From: Candidatus Thorarchaeota archaeon
GTDB lineage: Archaea; Asgardarchaeota; Thorarchaeia; Thorarchaeales; Thorarchaeaceae
Length of the DNA: 46,301 nucleotides
NCBI GenBank assembly: GCA_003345555.1
Contig: PRDJ01000050.1
Span: 1 to 46,301 of the forward strand
Direction of reading: 5' to 3'
Below the pieces are notes generated by a model. It was not told where the DNA came from. It was given only the letters and a program-made list of their open reading frames with translations, and searched no databases. Numbering within the stretch: the first letter of the stretch is position 1; each line of letters begins with the position of its first letter. Both the position numbers and the translations under genes were made by a program. Shown in pieces: positions 25,112 to 33,372 of this stretch.

Positions 25112-26506
25112 TCAACTAGTAGTCTTGGTACTCTCTTCGACAGCTCTGCGTATCGCGCTCATTGCTATGCCTGCCAGCTTATCGAGGGATGGTTGAGTTC
25201 TTGCCCCTATGTAGACTCTGGCCTTTGGTTCGGTACCCGAGGGTCTTACGAGCAAATACGAACCATCGGTGCACTCGATTCGTATGCCATCAATATCAAG
25301 TACTCTCTGAACTCCAGTTACTTCTGATAGTAGCATTCTCCGAACGATAGTCATGAATTTCTGTTTCGCATCATCAGGGCATGCTACCTGATCACGCAAT
25401 ACGGGATACTCGGGTATTGCGCTCATCAGCCTGATGCAGCTGTTCTGTCCGACTTCTCCAATCATCTGTGCAAAGCGACCAGCTGCTGCAATGCCGTCCA
25501 TCCAGCCGCCCAAGTCCGTGAATATTGCCTTCCACGGCTCTGAAGCAAAGACAATCGACCGCTGCTTGTCTCTTGCTAATTCCTCTTGAAGCGAGCCAAG
25601 CGGCACTCTGGTGACTTTGCCGCCAACTTTCCCGACCACTTCGTCTATGACGCTGGATGTATCAATTGATGTTACTACCGAGCCGCCGCTCTTCCTCTCC
25701 ACCTCGTCCTTGGCAAATAGGGCGATGACCCTGTTTTGGTCCACGAAACTCCCCTTTTCATCGATGACTGCAAGACGGTCTCCATCACCGTCGTGGCAGA
25801 AGGTTGCTGCGAAATCTGAACCTGCACCGACTTTCATAGTATCAATAAGATTGCCCGGTGAGGGCTCTGGCAATCTTCCTGGAAAGTGGCCGTCAGGATG
25901 TGAATTAATAGTAGTCACAGTGATTCCTAGTTCTCTCAGGAGCTCAGGCGTATATCCCGTAGCAGCGCCATTAGCTAAATCTACTAGAATCTTGGTTCGC
26001 ACCGGTTCTCCCCCTCTAGTGCTGAGGAAGCCCTTGATTCTCTTAAGATACGCTTGCTTGATATCTGTCTCCACGATGCTTCCAATCGCAGTCCAACTGG
26101 CAGTACTGAACTCGCGGTTGAAGACACACGTCTCCAGCCTTTCTTCCTCCGACTTGATGAATTCCCGGCCGTCGGTGAAGAACTTGAACCCGTTGTCTGA
26201 ACCTGGATTATGGCTGGCCGTGATGATTACTGACGCGGAGATGCCAGTCAACGTACTCTGGGCGGCCACAGCCGGCATTGGGGCAACTGACAGGTCAACA
26301 ACGCTCGTACCCGTTGACACCAGCCCGGCGACGAAGGCATTTCTGAGGACTTGTCTTGAGGTTCTGGCATCAGTACCCACTGCCACTGTCCCCCTCCCGC
26401 TGAGGACAGTCCCAAGTCCTCGTCCGAGATTGAGGGCCAGATCAACATTCACCTTATCTGCTATACTGCCGCGAATCCCGCTTGTCCCGAACAGCTTCCT
26501 TTCCAA
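25112..26506 (-). CDS. glmM: Phosphoglucosamine mutase / phosphomannomutase family enzyme
   Basis: An alpha-D-phosphohexomutase of 464 residues, acting in UDP-N-acetylglucosamine or mannose supply. It begins KLFGTSGIRGSIAD. The phosphoserine loop is ITASHNPGSDNGFKFF, the metal loop is DGDGDRLAVID, the sugar-binding loop SEPWKAIF stands where GEESGH is usual, and the phosphate-binding loop RPSGTEPKARVY is near the C-terminus. The sugar loop is thus atypical (SEPWK), so substrate choice among GlcNH2, GlcNAc, Man or Glc is unsure. The start is TTG 26506 behind GAGGAGG. The AbrB-PhoU gene ends 13 bases upstream in the same direction. Confidence 0.8.
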   Translation of the reverse strand: MERKLFGTSGIRGSIADKVNVDLALNLGRGLGTVLSGRGTVAVGTDARTSRQVLRNAFVAGLVSTGTSVVDLSVAPMPAVAAQSTLTGISASVIITASHNPGSDNGFKFFTDGREFIKSEEERLETCVFNREFSTASWTAIGSIVETDIKQAYLKRIKGFLSTRGGEPVRTKILVDLANGAATGYTPELLRELGITVTTINSHPDGHFPGRLPEPSPGNLIDTMKVGAGSDFAATFCHDGDGDRLAVIDEKGSFVDQNRVIALFAKDEVERKSGGSVVTSIDTSSVIDEVVGKVGGKVTRVPLGSLQEELARDKQRSIVFASEPWKAIFTDLGGWMDGIAAAGRFAQMIGEVGQNSCIRLMSAIPEYPVLRDQVACPDDAKQKFMTIVRRMLLSEVTGVQRVLDIDGIRIECTDGSYLLVRPSGTEPKARVYIGARTQPSLDKLAGIAMSAIRRAVEESTKTTS

Positions 26507-26518
26507 TTCAATGCCTCC

Positions 26519-27499
26519 TCAGCTCTGTGGCAATGCTAAGTCTGCGATGTCTTTCGCGGTCTCGCCGACTCTCAATAGACTGTCCACTACAAACAGATGG
26601 TCTTGCGGATTCTTGTTTTGGCTTCCGATGATATCATCACGCAGCGCCGCCGTATCTGTGATTAGTTTGCCCTCTGCCGTTATTACCCAAGCAACCTTGT
26701 CCGGGTCGAATTTGAAGAGATTGGCCACTGAGACAGAGAGCATCTCCTTCGCCATAGCAGCTATAGGATTGATCTTCCCGACAAGAGATTTCTCAAGTGT
26801 ATGTTTTGTCCTCGCCGCGATATCCGTAGCTAAGTCTGCAATTCTCTCAATGTACTGGGCTGCGAGTCTGAAATCGAGAGCCTCGACAGGAGGCATGCTC
26901 ATTTTCTCTGATATGCTCGGGTACTGGATTGCAGACCTCAATTCACGCACTATCAAGAAGAATAGACGATCCACTTCTTCATCTCTCTGTACAACATCAT
27001 CTGCAAGTTCCTTGAGTCCTCCGAAGTAAGCGTCTACTGCGTCATTGAGCATCCTTGAGGCAATAAGATTCATCCTCTTCATCGCTTTGTTAACCGGAAG
27101 GATAAATGGATCAACAAGACACTGTATCATGACCTGCTGATCATCTTCGTCCGTGACCTCCATCCCCACGAAGCGTTTGATTATCCTCTTTAGCTCCTCT
27201 CTCTGGCTGTTCGTAATTGGCTTTTCACTGACTACTCGAATCTCGTCAAACCCCAGCAGATACGTGCTCGTGATGGCCCACCGCAAGTTGTGCTCCATCT
27301 TGATTGTCGCAGACCTAGTCTCTCCCGCCCTAGGAAACCTAGGATCTATTATAAGGCAGCCATCCTCACGTTCTGCAACGACAACCGGGTCCCCTTTGTT
27401 CAGTTTGTGCCGCAGTATCCATTCCTTTGGAAGTATCACGAGAAAGGAGCTGCCTTCTTTCCCGCCAGTCTGCTGCAGCTTCCTGATGTCATACGGCAT
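26519..27499 (-). CDS. AbrB/SpoVT and PhoU domain protein
   Basis: A protein of 326 residues. The N-terminal swapped-hairpin AbrB-like domain (residues 1-50) reads KLQQTGGKEGSSFLVILPKEW then LNKGDPVVVAE. Residues about 105-320 form two PhoU-like helical bundles, with repeats such as MLNDAVDAYFGGLKELADDV and RLAAQYIERIADLATDIA. PhoU proteins modulate phosphate uptake; archaeal AbrB-PhoU fusions are likely phosphate-responsive regulators. No Pst transporter is present here. It starts at the ATG at 27499 and runs into the hexomutase gene. Confidence 0.85.
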   Translation of the reverse strand: MPYDIRKLQQTGGKEGSSFLVILPKEWILRHKLNKGDPVVVAEREDGCLIIDPRFPRAGETRSATIKMEHNLRWAITSTYLLGFDEIRVVSEKPITNSQREELKRIIKRFVGMEVTDEDDQQVMIQCLVDPFILPVNKAMKRMNLIASRMLNDAVDAYFGGLKELADDVVQRDEEVDRLFFLIVRELRSAIQYPSISEKMSMPPVEALDFRLAAQYIERIADLATDIAARTKHTLEKSLVGKINPIAAMAKEMLSVSVANLFKFDPDKVAWVITAEGKLITDTAALRDDIIGSQNKNPQDHLFVVDSLLRVGETAKDIADLALPQS

Positions 27500-27670
27500 T
27501 AGTCACATCCCCGACTGATTCTGTGGTCTTGCGGCTGACTATCTGTTGCAACCTTATTACGCTTCCCGCAGAGAATACAACTGTGGGTTGTCTAGGGTCC
27601 CACAATACTGGCCACGTGTCTAGATGACTGACTGGTTCTACTTTTCTTCGGAAGAAACTCTTTTGCAATC

Positions 27671-27678
27671 TTTAAAAC
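27671..27678 (+). promoter_or_regulatory. TATA box of the DP1 gene
   Basis: TTTAAAAC lies 35-42 bases before the TTG at 27713. It is in the 213-base divergent gap shared with the PhoU-like gene. Confidence 0.5.
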
Positions 27679-27712
27679 GGCTTAATCATGTTCACTCAGA
27701 TGGTGACCAAGC

Positions 27713-29368
27713 TTGTCAGTCCGTCGGGATGTCTTGCAGAGGCTGATCAAATCTGGGTTTCAGGTCACACCAGATGCACTGGAGTACATAATGAACCAAG
27801 AATCGCCGACTCGGGTTGTAGAATCACTCGTGTCCAAGTGGGGGTCCCAAGAGAAGGGCGGAATACTGCTCTCTCTAGAACACGTGCAGTCCTGTGTCAC
27901 CGGCTTAGTCACCTCTCCTGTGAATGGCGAGACAGTCGTCGAAATCATCAAGACCGACAATGAGTCCGCAGTCACGGAAACATTGCAGGAATATGTCTTG
28001 CCGAGCGAAAGCGATAGAGAGTCAATCGAGATACTGAAGAATCCTTCTCCCGCAGCAGTAGGCTCCGCGGGGACCGTGGACGATTTCTTAGCGCTATTCA
28101 CAGACCGGTTTCAACGCATCAAAAGGATGTACATGGCTCGGGTCGACACGCGGGGTGCCGTGTCAATTGATACACTGAAGCAGAAGAAAGATGATACTCG
28201 ACATCAGAAGCGACTGTACAGTGCAGGTGTGCCGGCTGAGCCGCTTCCGAGCTACATGATTATAGGCATGGTGAAGAGCAAGAGCGTATCGCGGTCAGGC
28301 AACGTAGTAGTCGAGCTCGAGGATGCTGAGGGGTCTGTTGCTTGTGTCATTCCCTCGGGCCGGGCGGGTCCCGAAGGGCGCGATTTGCTTGAGAGTGGCA
28401 ATTCGTTACTTCTTGATGAGGTAGTATGCATTTCGGGTCGTGTCGATCAAGACGGCAGAATGATTGCAAACACCGTTGTCTTTCCTGATATTCCACAGAC
28501 TGTCGACCGATTGCGGGCACGACGAGATGTATACGCGGTCTTCATTTCGGATATGCATTATGGTAGCCTTCACTTCTTGGAAGACGAGTTTGACAGATTC
28601 ATAGAATGGATTAGTGGGCGCGATCTACATAGCCCGGCTGACGAGGCGATTGTTGAGAAGACTGAGTATCTTTTCATTGCTGGGGATTTATGCGACGGCG
28701 TAGGTGTATATCCGGGTCAAGAAGAGGACCTAGGCATCAAGAGCATACTTGACCAGTACTCGCGTCTGGCGGATAAGCTGCGTCATGTTCCAGAACGCAT
28801 CAAGATTGTCTGTATACCCGGTAACCACGATGCATGTAGGCAAGCATTACCTAGGCCTCCTATCCCCGAGGCCTTCGCAAGCGAGCTCTACAAATTCGGT
28901 GATAGGATGTTCATGATGGGCGATCCCTGTCAAGTCCGCGTTGAGGGCGTGAATATACTGGTAACGCATGGAGACTCGCTAGATGACTTAACCACCCAGC
29001 TCCCAGGTGTTACCTACGAGAAACCCAATTTGGCGATGAAGGCGCTCCTCAGGAAAAGGCACCTTGCACCTATGTACGGTGGCAAGACAGAGCTGGCTCC
29101 ACTAGCTCGAGATTGGATGGTCATTGATACACCTCCTGACATCGTGCATTTCGGTCATGCTCATCATAATGCTTGTGACAACTACCGAGGAATACAGATC
29201 ATTAACTCGGGCTGTTTCCAGAGACAGACCGATTTCATGAGGAAGCAAGGAATCAAGCCAACACCGGGAATAATTACACTCGTGAATCTGGCGACGCTCA
29301 TGCCGGAGTTGAAATTCTTCTATGACTACGGGGCCCAGCCAAGCGGAGAGAACACAGGCAACCAATGA
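27713..29368 (+). CDS. polB: DNA polymerase D small subunit (DP1)
   Basis: A protein of 551 residues and the proofreading subunit of PolD. After a helical N-terminal region (1-170), an OB-fold is seen from PSYMIIGMVKSKSVSRSG to about 270. The calcineurin-like exonuclease domain follows with its metal motifs in order: SDMHYGS, AGDLCDG, PGNHDACR, VTHGDS and HFGHAH. All metal ligands appear intact, so exonuclease activity is expected. The TTG start at 27713 has GGTGA six bases upstream. The gene converges with orc1/cdc6. The DP2 subunit is not in the window. Confidence 0.93.
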   Translation: MSVRRDVLQRLIKSGFQVTPDALEYIMNQESPTRVVESLVSKWGSQEKGGILLSLEHVQSCVTGLVTSPVNGETVVEIIKTDNESAVTETLQEYVLPSESDRESIEILKNPSPAAVGSAGTVDDFLALFTDRFQRIKRMYMARVDTRGAVSIDTLKQKKDDTRHQKRLYSAGVPAEPLPSYMIIGMVKSKSVSRSGNVVVELEDAEGSVACVIPSGRAGPEGRDLLESGNSLLLDEVVCISGRVDQDGRMIANTVVFPDIPQTVDRLRARRDVYAVFISDMHYGSLHFLEDEFDRFIEWISGRDLHSPADEAIVEKTEYLFIAGDLCDGVGVYPGQEEDLGIKSILDQYSRLADKLRHVPERIKIVCIPGNHDACRQALPRPPIPEAFASELYKFGDRMFMMGDPCQVRVEGVNILVTHGDSLDDLTTQLPGVTYEKPNLAMKALLRKRHLAPMYGGKTELAPLARDWMVIDTPPDIVHFGHAHHNACDNYRGIQIINSGCFQRQTDFMRKQGIKPTPGIITLVNLATLMPELKFFYDYGAQPSGENTGNQ

Positions 29369-29426
29369 AAGCAAAGTGTGCAAGACCGGTATCTGATTGC
29401 CGTGCCTGTTAAGCAACTCCGCTATC

Positions 29427-30674
29427 CTATGCCACCAATTCGCGGGCTATCTTGCTCAATCTGGGGTCTGATTCCATAATACTAGCAATATGCTTCTTGC
29501 CAACTGCCAAACGGATTTTCTTTGTGCGACCGTACCGGCCCTTTGACACCACTGATGTGTTGATCAATCCGAGCATATCGAGTTCACTAATGAGGTCGCT
29601 GATTCTCCTCTGGGTCAATGTGTCGAGAGAAAGCGATTTGGCTATCTCAGAGTACACATTGAAGCATTCACCTGTGTAGATATCCCGTTGTCCCCTGTCA
29701 GTAAGCACGTATACTGAGAATAAGAGAGCCTTTGACTGCATAGGCAGCGTCTTCAGCGTCTCAGTGATAGTATCACGCTCGATAACCTTCTGCGCCTCAC
29801 GCACGTGCTCCTGTGTGACCCTGTCGTCTCCGTTGCGCTCCGCAAGTTCGCCTGCAGTTCTCAGAAGGTCCAGAGCCCTTCGTGCGTCACCGTGCTCCTG
29901 TGCTGCTAGTGCCCCTACGAGGTTTATCACTCCTTCATCCTCGATGATATCATCGTTGAATGCAATCTGTACTCTTTGCTGGAGGATACCCTTCAGCTCC
30001 ACAGCATTGTAGGGCGGGAAAATGACCTCTTCTTCTCCCAGAGTGCTCAGCACTCTTGGGTCGAGCATCTCCTTGAACTTCAAGTCGTTGCTAATGCCGA
30101 TTATAGATATCTTGCTGTTTTCCAGTTCGCTATTCATCCGAGTCAAACCATAGAGAATGTCATTACCTTGAGTAACATCCCGCTTCAATAGACTGTCCAC
30201 TTCGTCCAGCACCACAGTGAGTATGTTGGATTCAGAGTCGAGCTTTCTTTTGAGCAGGTCTCTAATCTCATCCGTTGGCAACCCTGTAAACGGAACTTCT
30301 GATCCATCTGGCATTGTTGCATCTATCTGATCGCATAGGCGCTTGAGCACTCTATAGTTAGTCCCTACTATACGACAATTAACGAAAGCTGTCAGCGGAG
30401 ACCTAACGCCACTCTGGTCAGCCTTCTCTACAAGTAACGACAGAACGTATCGGGCAACTACAGTCTTTCCAGTACCGGTTTTGCCATAGCAGAGGATATT
30501 GGATGGTGGTGCACCTCGCAGGGCAGGCCCAAGAATGGCAGCTATTCTTCTCATCTGCTCCTCTCGATAGGGAATATCATCAGGAACATACGTGGGTCTT
30601 AGTGCACTTCTCTTTCTGAATATGCCCTGACCTTGAAGGAATTTGTCAAAGAGCTTGTCCAAGGGCTTCTCCAA
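29427..30674 (-). CDS. cdc6: Orc1/Cdc6 replication initiator
   Basis: An AAA+ protein of 415 residues that binds origins and loads MCM. Walker A is CYGKTGTGKTVV near residue 63, Walker B is VVLDEVDSLL near 150, and Sensor 1 is IIGISND. A C-terminal winged helix covers about 320-410. DARRALDLLRTAGELAERNGD is the Sensor 2 region. The start is TTG 30674. The Shine-Dalgarno GGAGG is 12 bases upstream, rather far. The proximity of DP1 and an ORB-like upstream site are notable. Confidence 0.93.
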   Translation of the reverse strand: MEKPLDKLFDKFLQGQGIFRKRSALRPTYVPDDIPYREEQMRRIAAILGPALRGAPPSNILCYGKTGTGKTVVARYVLSLLVEKADQSGVRSPLTAFVNCRIVGTNYRVLKRLCDQIDATMPDGSEVPFTGLPTDEIRDLLKRKLDSESNILTVVLDEVDSLLKRDVTQGNDILYGLTRMNSELENSKISIIGISNDLKFKEMLDPRVLSTLGEEEVIFPPYNAVELKGILQQRVQIAFNDDIIEDEGVINLVGALAAQEHGDARRALDLLRTAGELAERNGDDRVTQEHVREAQKVIERDTITETLKTLPMQSKALLFSVYVLTDRGQRDIYTGECFNVYSEIAKSLSLDTLTQRRISDLISELDMLGLINTSVVSKGRYGRTKKIRLAVGKKHIASIMESDPRLSKIARELVA

Positions 30675-30716
30675 GTCTTATGCTAGCCTCCGCGACAGTT
30701 TACCTCTCGTTCCGCT

Positions 30717-30729
30717 GTTTCCGATGGAA
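30717..30729 (-). promoter_or_regulatory. ORB-like Orc1/Cdc6 binding site
   Basis: On the minus strand the site reads TTCCATCGGAAAC, which fits the TTCCA-NN-GGAAAC core of archaeal mini-ORB elements. It lies 43 bases upstream of the cdc6 start, so autoregulation or origin binding is possible. Confidence 0.4.
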
Positions 30730-30750
30730 CCGGTGGAGCGTCTGGAGGAC

Positions 30751-30757
30751 ATAAAAG
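30751..30757 (-). promoter_or_regulatory. TATA-like element of cdc6
   Basis: On the minus strand the sequence is CTTTTAT, about 80 bases before the TTG at 30674, implying a leader of roughly 50 bases. Confidence 0.4.
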
Positions 30758-30758
30758 A

Positions 30759-30773
30759 CTAGGTATTACCTAG
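30759..30773. repeat. Perfect 15-base palindrome CTAGGTA-T-TACCTAG
   Basis: Seven-base arms surround a single central T immediately upstream of the cdc6 TATA-like element. The position suits a regulator operator. Confidence 0.5.
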
Positions 30774-30956
30774 GAACTCCCTTGCGCTATCTGCAGATAC
30801 GATTTCGTGGCGCTCACGTGGTTCACTCAGAGGGAGTGTGATTAGTTCTCAACACAACTCGAACTTTGTTTTCTTCTCTCCATTTCAGGATGGACCGCGG
30901 GAACACGCAGCACTACTCCGTTCACAGATACAACGCGCAAGACGTGGACTTAAATC

Positions 30957-31088
30957 ATGACGAAACCCCATTACCGTGCGGACCCCTACGACTGCGGTCC
31001 AATGCATTTCTCTGAAGTGGCGAGCAAATCCGGGATTATTCTTGCCGACGACGTATCAGCTGTCTCCTCCCGAATTGGTGCCCCCTGA
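30957..31088 (+). CDS. Possible 43-residue small protein
   Basis: An ATG-initiated frame of 43 codons begins MTKPHYRADPYDCGPMHFSE and ends just before the Shine-Dalgarno of the METTL5-like gene. A TTAAATC sequence abuts its start but no Shine-Dalgarno is seen. I recognise no family. It may be chance coding in the gap. Confidence 0.2.
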   Translation: MTKPHYRADPYDCGPMHFSEVASKSGIILADDVSAVSSRIGAP

Positions 31089-31107
31089 GAACTGGAGTGA
31101 AGTATGA

Positions 31108-31731
31108 ATGCGCTTGAGGGATCTCGAAATGGCTCTGCAATCAATGGAGCGGCTGGATGAACGCGAGGTCAGTCTTGAGAGTTATCCAACTCCCGCGTCG
31201 ATTGCCGCATCGGTCCTGTTCGCCGCTGAGATGGAACACGGTGATATCATAGGCAAGACCGTACTCGATCTCGGATGTGGAGATGGTATCTTCGCAATCG
31301 GCGCGGCATTACTTGGCGCAAGGCACGTTGTCGGGATAGATATCCAAACCAAAGGCTTAAAGGTCTCACAAAGGAACTCGGTTTTGCTCGGGACAGAAGG
31401 CACAACAGACTGGGTTCTCGGGGACGTCACTTCTGTTGAGGTAACAGAACCCATAGATACTGTGGTGAGCAACCCGCCTTTCGGAGTGAAGAAGAGAGGC
31501 GCGGACCTGAAGTTCCTAGGGAAGGCAGTATCCATAGCTGCTGTGACATACAGTATGCATCTCGCGATAGAGAAGAACCGAGAGTTCCTAAAGGGCGCAA
31601 TAGAGGAACTCAATGGAGAAGTGACACAAATAGAAACTTTCCAGTTCCCGATTCCAAGGATTTATGACTTTCACAAGAAGGAAATGCACTTGGTTGCGGT
31701 TGACCTTTACCGCGTATGCAGAAGGGCGTGA
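31108..31731 (+). CDS. METTL5-like N6-adenine rRNA methyltransferase
   Basis: A protein of 207 residues in the COG2263/METTL5 family; human METTL5 makes m6A on 18S rRNA. It begins LRDLEMALQSMERLDE, then SLESYPTPASIAASVLF, the family's Y-P-T-P-A motif. The SAM site is VLDLGCGDGIFAIGAALLGA, then GIDIQ. The catalytic motif is SNPPFG, the N-P-P-F form used for exocyclic amines. The ATG at 31108 follows GGAGTGA. It heads a co-directional set running to GINS. Confidence 0.88.
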   Translation: MRLRDLEMALQSMERLDEREVSLESYPTPASIAASVLFAAEMEHGDIIGKTVLDLGCGDGIFAIGAALLGARHVVGIDIQTKGLKVSQRNSVLLGTEGTTDWVLGDVTSVEVTEPIDTVVSNPPFGVKKRGADLKFLGKAVSIAAVTYSMHLAIEKNREFLKGAIEELNGEVTQIETFQFPIPRIYDFHKKEMHLVAVDLYRVCRRA

Positions 31732-31736
31732 CCCAA

Positions 31737-32525
31737 ATGGCTGATGTGAAGAGCGGCGATGTAGTAGTACCCGGCGATCAATTATGCGTTATTGAGGAGC
31801 TTTCGTCAGGTTTTGGTACGTACGAACAGGATGGTATTGTATATGCGGCTGCTTCAGGAGCAGTACACATTGATCTCAAGGAACGGAGCATAAAGGTCCT
31901 TGAGAAAGATGGCAGCGTGAGAATCGCTCTTCCAATGAAAGGCGACACACTCGTGGGCGAAGTGGTGAACGCCTACGAACAACGTGCCGAGGTTAGTCTG
32001 GTCAAACGCAATGATGCAGATGTTCCCAGTCCTTTCATAGGCGAGATTCACATCAGTAATGTCACTCGAAGATATGTCAAGTCCATGTATGATGTGATTA
32101 AGTCCGGCGATATTGTGCGGGCGATGGCGACCAACACTCACACAATACCAGTACAACTCACGCTTATCGGACCCAAACTTGGTGTCATGCTAGCAAAATG
32201 CTCGAAGTGCGGAAACTCGCTTTCCTTAACGACTGGCAACAATCTGGTTTGTTTGAGATGCGAGAATCGCGAAACTCGTGAAGTGGCAAGCGATTATGGT
32301 CAGAGATTCGGTTTGGAGCCTAGACCAGACCTTGCACCACGGAAGAGATCGTATGATGAGAAACGCTACGACAGCGAGCGTCCCCGTCGCGATCGAGAGT
32401 CTTTTCGCGAAAGACGGCCCTCTAGGACTAGCGAATCCAGAGAGCGGGGTCGTGGTACATCTTCCCGGCCTGTTCGTCGTAGGACTTCTGGAGATGACAG
32501 GCGTCCACGAGTCAGGAGGCAATGA
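31737..32525 (+). CDS. csl4: Exosome subunit Csl4 with arginine-rich tail
   Basis: A cap subunit of the RNA exosome, 262 residues. The N-terminal region (VVVPGDQLCVIEELSSGFG) and the central S1 domain (DTLVGEVVNAYEQRAEV...) fit archaeal Csl4, and a zinc ribbon CSKCG/CLRC is near residue 155-175. The last 70 or so residues are an Arg/Ser/Glu-rich disordered tail, with RDRESFRERRPSRT and GRGTSSRPVRRRTSG. Archaeal Csl4 usually ends soon after the zinc ribbon, at about 180-190 residues. The ATG at 31737 follows the METTL5-like stop by five bases. Its stop overlaps the rpoL start. Confidence 0.88.
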   Translation: MADVKSGDVVVPGDQLCVIEELSSGFGTYEQDGIVYAAASGAVHIDLKERSIKVLEKDGSVRIALPMKGDTLVGEVVNAYEQRAEVSLVKRNDADVPSPFIGEIHISNVTRRYVKSMYDVIKSGDIVRAMATNTHTIPVQLTLIGPKLGVMLAKCSKCGNSLSLTTGNNLVCLRCENRETREVASDYGQRFGLEPRPDLAPRKRSYDEKRYDSERPRRDRESFRERRPSRTSESRERGRGTSSRPVRRRTSGDDRRPRVRRQ

Positions 32526-32818
32526 GATTGGACATAAGGGTTATTGAGAACTCAAAGTACGTGCTTGTGACAGAAATACGTGGAGAAGAGCACTCGTTCT
32601 GCAATCTCTTACGCAAGACTCTTCTCGAAGAGGAATCAGTGGATTTTGCTGGCTATATGATCGAACACCCTCTGCTCGCCAGTCCTGTATTCACTCTAAA
32701 GACGAAGAGGCGTCAAGCGAACGTTGTCTTGAGAGAAGGATTGGAGAAGATGCTTGCTCGGACCGAAGAGTTCAGGAAGCGATTCCATCAAGCGGCCTCT
32801 CAGCACGAGACCGAATAG
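32522..32818 (+). CDS. rpoL: RNA polymerase subunit L (Rpb11-like)
   Basis: A protein of 98 residues that pairs with RpoD in the assembly platform of RNA polymerase. The pattern GEEHSFCNLLRKTLLEEESVDFAGYMIEHPLL is the Rpb11/RpoL dimerisation region. The ATG at 32522 overlaps the csl4 stop (ATGA), so the two are translationally coupled. Length is typical. Confidence 0.9.
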   Translation: MRLDIRVIENSKYVLVTEIRGEEHSFCNLLRKTLLEEESVDFAGYMIEHPLLASPVFTLKTKRRQANVVLREGLEKMLARTEEFRKRFHQAASQHETE

Positions 32819-32850
32819 ACCAACTAGAGAATCACGGTCGGGTGGTTTGG

Positions 32851-33330
32851 ATGGCTTGGGACTATTTGGCAAGCCACGCCACGATTCACGATATCATGAA
32901 TGATTCCGGACTAGCAAAGCTTGGTGACAGTCTTGTCAATCTCTGCTTCTCGCTTGCAAAATCGGTAGTCATTGGTTGTCCTACTGGTGAGAAGGTCAAG
33001 GATAGCGTGCTGGCCCGTGCAATTCGCTCCAGTCCGATATATGCCAGTATCGGTCACAGAACGGATCCGGGATCTGCGGCCGATGCCTATGAGGCTGTCA
33101 TGGCATGGCTTTGGCTCAATCGAAAGACAACAATCGATTCAGTTGTCGATTCACTCACGAAGAGCTTGTTGGCCGAAGACATGGAGCGCGAGAAAAGTGC
33201 AAAGAGAAACGATGAATCTGCGGTCCGGGCTTTCCAGAGTCTGCTTGAACAGGTCTCGAAGCAGCTGCCTATCTGCGGGTATACGCAGCAAGACGGTCAG
33301 GACGAGTCGTATCCGGTCAGTAAGCCTTAA
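32851..33330 (+). CDS. Archaeal RNase III-fold protein (Ribonuclease_3_2-like)
   Basis: A protein of 159 residues. LAKLGDSLVNLCFSLA resembles the RNase III signature helix with its Gly-Asp, and SAADAYEAVMAWLWL resembles the second catalytic helix with A-D-x-x-E-A. Both acidic positions are therefore present. No double-stranded RNA-binding domain follows. The C-terminal 50 residues are charged. This matches the small archaeal RNase III-like family, members of which cut RNA as dimers. The ATG at 32851 follows GGTGG by five bases. It lies between rpoL and TFS. Confidence 0.7.
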   Translation: MAWDYLASHATIHDIMNDSGLAKLGDSLVNLCFSLAKSVVIGCPTGEKVKDSVLARAIRSSPIYASIGHRTDPGSAADAYEAVMAWLWLNRKTTIDSVVDSLTKSLLAEDMEREKSAKRNDESAVRAFQSLLEQVSKQLPICGYTQQDGQDESYPVSKP

Positions 33331-33372
33331 TTGACTAGTGTCTCGTAGCCCGGAAGACGTGGGGTGACTCCC

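Larger units (their letters stand above)
30675..31107. other. 433-base gap upstream of cdc6; candidate replication origin
   Basis: This is the longest stretch without a confident gene. It holds a TTCCA-TC-GGAAAC site (minus strand of 30717-30729) that matches the core of archaeal origin recognition boxes. It also holds a looser copy around 30888, a TATA-like element for cdc6 at 30751-30757, and a 15-base palindrome at 30759-30773. A 43-codon open frame lies at 30957-31088. Divergent genes flank it. No strong AT-rich unwinding element is obvious, so origin function is only a suggestion. Confidence 0.3.

Noticed and set aside
25611..27029. 472-codon open frame on the plus strand
   Set aside because: It runs antisense across most of the phosphohexomutase and into the AbrB-PhoU gene, has Ser/Thr/Leu-rich sequence without domains, and lacks a ribosome-binding site.
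27581..27604. Inverted repeat TGTGGG...CCCACA in the DP1/PhoU divergent gap
   Set aside because: Arms of only six to seven bases with no link to a promoter element; expected by chance at this size.
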